Origin: CAWJHE01 sp964614855
GTDB taxonomy: Bacteria; Chloroflexota; Anaerolineae; Anaerolineales; UBA4823
Assembly (NCBI GenBank): GCA_964614855.1
Contig: CAZTMX010000042.1
Span: 1 to 17,991 of the forward strand
DNA length: 17,991 nt
Direction: 5' to 3'
Shown here: piece after piece, positions 15,308-17,991 of the stretch
How the letters are laid out: the number at the start of each line of letters is the position of its first letter
Position numbering within the stretch: position 1 is the stretch's first letter
The notes under the pieces: generated by a model
Told to the model about the DNA's origin: nothing
What the model saw: only the letters and a program-made list of their open reading frames with translations
Databases searched by the model: none
Position numbers and translations under genes: made by a program

Positions 15308-15325
15308 TAATGTTCTTAAAAATAC

Positions 15326-15354
15326 TTGCCAGATAGCAAATAATCCTATAAGAT
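15326..15354 (+). promoter_or_regulatory. Possible promoter of the lipoprotein-nudix-dapF genes
   Basis: TTGCCA (15326-15331) matches the -35 consensus at 5 of 6 positions. It can pair with TATAAG (15347-15352, 15-nt spacer) or TAAGAT (15349-15354, 17-nt spacer). Transcription would begin near 15360, leaving a leader of about 80 nt before ATG 15440. Confidence 0.35.
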
Positions 15355-15439
15355 ATTGTTGAATACTCTCGATAATTTGGCGCGTAATATATTTTTCCAT
15401 CCAGAAACCAAGGCGAATGCCAGGAAACCAGGAGATATC

Positions 15440-16609
15440 ATGAAACCCTCAACGATATTTAAGATCAGATATTTTTATTCGTCCAGAGCACTGCTCGCTA
15501 TCATCCTCTTATTACTTCTCATCATATCCACTGGCTGCTCTTTTTCAATCGATAACGGCAGCAGCGGCAGCAACGATTTGGCAGCCACCCAGGTCTCGTT
15601 AAACCAACAAGAAACCCAAATTGCGCAAAAAGTCAACGACAATATCCAGGCGACATTGGCTGCGCAGCAGGCTGCAATTGAAGCCCAGGTTGCCCAACAG
15701 CAGGCAGCCGATATGGCTGCCACACAGGTTGCACTTTCCGTTCAGGCGACCGTTGCAGCTGCGCAGCCGGCGCCAGCGGTAGAAGCCCCTCCGGTTGTGG
15801 TTGCTCCACCGGCTGATGTCGCAGCACCCTCTGTGCCTCCTGTTGAGCCACAGCCAGTTGCCCCGGTCCAACCAGAAGCGCCTGTTGATGTGAGCGCCTT
15901 GATGAAATCCGCAAACATCATGATCTACGAAGATATGGTCAATGATCCCGGGGTTTATCCTTATGTAAAACGCACCCTGGATAAGATGGGGCTGCCCTAC
16001 AAAAACAACGGCAGTGCCAAGGGCTGGCTTAAGAATGACATGCTGATTGGCGCAAAAGGTGGGGTTCCCTGGGACCTGATCGTCATTGCGGTAGAATTCC
16101 GCGGTGGTGTCTCTGGGGAATATTTCGATTATGTAAACGATGTGCTCAACAAAGGGACTTCCGTGATTATTGAAGCCTATCACCTGGACCAGGTTTCGCA
16201 AGGCACCGTCAGCACCATCCTGGCGCGTTGTGGAATTTCAATAAAGAATTATGTTGGCAAAACCCAAACATTAACCGACATGGTGGTCTGGCCCATCAGC
16301 GGTGCTTCACCACACCCCATTCTCAATGAGCCAAACAGCGGGCTTTCATTTACCAAGGCGGTCTTCTACTGGCCGTTTTCCGATTTGGGTGACCTGATGA
16401 CGCTAACCAGCCAGGGTGATGGGCAGTTGCTGCTGGGCAGACACGCTGATAGTCGGACCACAGATGGCACATTGGCAACCTGCCTTAACGGACAATTGAC
16501 CCTGATGACAATGAGCAGCCATTCTTACTCCTTCCAAACAATCATGCCGCTATGGGAAAACATGATCTACCAGGCGCTCAAGTACCGCTTCACAAACTTT
16601 CCACAGTAA
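15440..16609 (+). CDS. Putative lipoprotein with coiled coil, Pro-rich linker and C-terminal globular domain
   Basis: Not recognised as a named family. The 389-residue product starts with a basic region, a hydrophobic segment (about 17-30) and a lipobox-like I-S-T-G-C33, so it is likely an exported lipoprotein. Residues 45-109 are an Ala/Gln/Thr-rich coiled coil with a repeated AATQV[SA]L unit (48-54, 93-99). Residues 110-150 are Pro/Ala/Val-rich, a flexible linker. The C-terminal domain (about 155-389) alternates beta-like and helical stretches and looks somewhat like a class I amidotransferase or ThuA-like fold (for example DLIVIAVEF, TSVIIEAYH), but no catalytic triad can be named. The frame opens 28 codons earlier, but ATG 15440 has AGGAG (15430-15434) at 5 nt and places the signal peptide at the N-terminus. 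It ends 13 nt before the Nudix gene. Confidence 0.8.
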   Translation: MKPSTIFKIRYFYSSRALLAIILLLLLIISTGCSFSIDNGSSGSNDLAATQVSLNQQETQIAQKVNDNIQATLAAQQAAIEAQVAQQQAADMAATQVALSVQATVAAAQPAPAVEAPPVVVAPPADVAAPSVPPVEPQPVAPVQPEAPVDVSALMKSANIMIYEDMVNDPGVYPYVKRTLDKMGLPYKNNGSAKGWLKNDMLIGAKGGVPWDLIVIAVEFRGGVSGEYFDYVNDVLNKGTSVIIEAYHLDQVSQGTVSTILARCGISIKNYVGKTQTLTDMVVWPISGASPHPILNEPNSGLSFTKAVFYWPFSDLGDLMTLTSQGDGQLLLGRHADSRTTDGTLATCLNGQLTLMTMSSHSYSFQTIMPLWENMIYQALKYRFTNFPQ

Positions 16610-16622
16610 GCGGTAATATCGA

Positions 16623-17105
16623 ATGACGATTGGCAGGTTTCTTGGCGGTGTAGGCGCCCTCATTTGGAATGAGCAAGATGGATGTTACTTGCTTCTACGA
16701 AGAGCAGGTCACCGAGATTTTGCTGCCGGTGCCTGGGAGTGTGTGACAGGACGTGTGGATCAGGGCGAATCTTTTGAGCAAGCTGTAAAACGCGAAGTGC
16801 GGGAGGAACTATCTGCTGAGGTGCAGATAGAATTTATCCTGGCGACCTCTCATTTTTATCGAGGCTCAGTGCGTGCAGAGAATGAGTTGTTGAGTGTGCT
16901 TTATGGTTGCACACTTGCCGATCCTCTGGCGATCCAACTGAGCCTCGAGCATTCAAAAATGCTGTGGACGACGGCACAGGAAGCTTATCAGATGCTGCCG
17001 GAAAATTACTGGCTGGCCCAAATCATTCGCCGCGCCGAGTTTATGCGATCAAATCTTTCTCCGGCTTTACGCGAGGAATACCGCCAGCGCGGGTTTGAAA
17101 TATAA
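16623..17105 (+). CDS. Nudix hydrolase
   Basis: Nudix proteins hydrolyse nucleoside diphosphates linked to another group, such as damaged dNTPs, NDP-sugars or dinucleotides. The 160-residue product has the Nudix box starting at G43, with E49, R57-E58 and E61-E62 in place for metal binding. The late box glycine is serine (S64), a mild departure from the consensus. The N-terminal strand GVGALIW and a W38-E39 before the box fit the fold. Substrate cannot be told. It begins 13 nt after the lipoprotein gene with a weak ribosome binding site and ends 9 nt before the dapF-like gene, so the three are probably cotranscribed. Confidence 0.92.
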   Translation: MTIGRFLGGVGALIWNEQDGCYLLLRRAGHRDFAAGAWECVTGRVDQGESFEQAVKREVREELSAEVQIEFILATSHFYRGSVRAENELLSVLYGCTLADPLAIQLSLEHSKMLWTTAQEAYQMLPENYWLAQIIRRAEFMRSNLSPALREEYRQRGFEI

Positions 17106-17106
17106 T
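17101..17106 (+). promoter_or_regulatory. Possible -10 box just before the dapF-like gene
   Basis: A perfect TATAAT overlaps the Nudix stop codon, 8 nt before ATG 17115. Transcription would begin 2 nt before the ATG. No Shine-Dalgarno and no clear -35 hexamer are seen. It may be chance, but it repeats the arrangement at 14528 and 14456. Confidence 0.3.
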
Positions 17107-17114
17107 CCAACCAA

Positions 17115-17977
17115 ATGCTAAAATTCTATAAATACCAGGCTTTGGGGAATGATTACATCGTCCTACCGCCAGGCGAGGTCCAGGTTCCTCCGTCGCTGGG
17201 TCAAATTCGCTGGTTGTGCGACCGGCACTACGGCATCGGCGCTGACGGCGTTCTGTTCGGCCCGCTGCCAACAGACAGCGCAGATGTGGCTGTGCGAATT
17301 TTCAACTCGGACGGCAGTGAAGCAGAAAAAAGCGGCAACGGCCTACGCATCTTCACCCAATATCTCTGGGAATGGGGTTCACCACAGTTACGAAAATTAT
17401 TTCTATCAAGTTCTAAAGATAAGGAACCAATTTCACCGGTTAATATCGAGACCAAAGGCGGTGTTGTCCAGGCGCAGATCCTGTTGGAGAACGCCGAAAT
17501 CAAGATTCAGATGGGTCGCTTGAGCTTCAAAAGCACGGATATCCCCGTCTCAGGTCCGGAACGTGATGTTGTTAATGAACAAATCCGCATCCTTGGTGAA
17601 GACCTGCGCTATTGCGCTGCAACGATCGGTAATCCACACTGCATCATCCTGTGTAAACACACGNNNNNNNNNNGCCGTTAGTCGAGAACGATGCTCGGTT
17701 TCCAAACCGCACCAATGTGCAGTTTATGGAAGTTTTGGATACCCACACGATAAAAATCAAGATTTGGGAGCGCGGCGCAGGTTACACGCTGGCTTCAGGC
17801 AGCAGCAGTTGTGCCGCGGCTGCGGCTTCTATCAGGCTTGGGATGTGCACCTCTCCAATCACGGTTGAGATGCAGGGTGGCAGGCTTCAAATCGAAATCG
17901 ATAGCGGTTATTGCGTATCCATGCAAGGGGCTGTACAATATGTATTCCAGGGAGAATGTGAGGCGCCAAATTGCTAA
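17115..17977 (+). CDS. dapF: DapF-family epimerase with serine at both catalytic cysteine positions, interrupted by an assembly gap
   Basis: The DapF family epimerises LL- to meso-diaminopimelate for lysine and peptidoglycan, using two cysteines as acid and base. The fold and substrate-site residues are present: GNDY (11-14), N64 in FNSDGSEAE, GNPHC, FPNRTN and ERGAG. But both catalytic positions are serine: S73 in EKSGNG (codon AGC at 17331) and the serine nine residues after the E of ERGAG (codon TCA at 17795), where H. influenzae DapF has C73 and C217. A cysteine remains five residues after the second site. The 10 Ns at 17664-17673 break the frame: the first part reads from 17115, the second resumes one frame later from 17674 and ends at TAA 17977. 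The true gap must be 2 mod 3 long, near 26 nt by comparison with E. coli DapF. The gene symbol is by family; activity as a DAP epimerase is doubtful. Confidence 0.88.
17664..17673. other. Assembly gap of 10 Ns inside the dapF-like gene
   Basis: Ten unresolved bases. The reading frame differs on the two sides (codons on multiples of 3 before, shifted by 2 after), so 10 is a placeholder and not the real length. The frameshift should not be read as a pseudogene. Confidence 0.97.
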
Positions 17978-17991
17978 AAAAGAGTAAAACC

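Noticed and set aside
15599..16201. A 200-codon minus-strand open frame opposite the lipoprotein gene
   Set aside because: Its His/Asn/Arg/Cys-rich composition mirrors the repetitive Ala/Gln/Pro coding of the plus strand; the plus gene has a good ribosome binding site and signal peptide.

Overview
The window looks like a draft-assembly contig piece from an anaerobic bacterium, most likely an Anaerolineae-type member of the Chloroflexota. The reasons are the mix of genes (mreBCD with a class B PBP, a two-subunit 2-oxoacid:ferredoxin oxidoreductase, a partial complex I cluster) and a lipoprotein with Ala/Thr/Gln-rich coiled coil plus Pro-rich linker. This placement is inference from gene content and style; no rRNA or marker gene is present. 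Coding density is very high, a run of 10 Ns lies at 17664-17673, and no mobile element, tRNA, rRNA or CRISPR array was seen.

Layout. Minus strand, read from right to left: (i) 14446 down to 4126 is one co-directional run with short gaps or overlaps: iscX, nuoB, fused nuoCD, nuoI, mrp, a PSP1/RicT-like gene, a PIG-L deacetylase, an M20 amidohydrolase, and the korA/korB pair. Most of these proteins carry, assemble or feed Fe-S clusters. (ii) After a GC-rich hairpin and an extended -10 promoter comes the cell-shape operon mreB-mreC-mreD-mrdA, whose last gene runs off the left edge. Plus strand from 14540: a winged-helix regulator with a SufR-like cysteine arrangement, divergent from iscX, then a lipoprotein, a Nudix hydrolase and a DapF-family epimerase interrupted by the N gap.

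How they may work together (inference): KorAB yields reduced ferredoxin; NuoB/CD/I is the quinone-proximal arm of complex I and, with no NuoEFG here, could accept electrons from ferredoxin. IscX and Mrp would serve Fe-S assembly, and the divergent three-cysteine regulator is a good candidate to sense Fe-S status and control this block and itself.

The most unusual observations are the DapF-family protein in which both catalytic cysteine positions are serine, the SufR-like regulator divergent from an iscX-nuo-mrp block, and several -10 boxes placed so close to start codons that leaderless mRNAs are likely. I found no defence system or clearly new multi-gene system.
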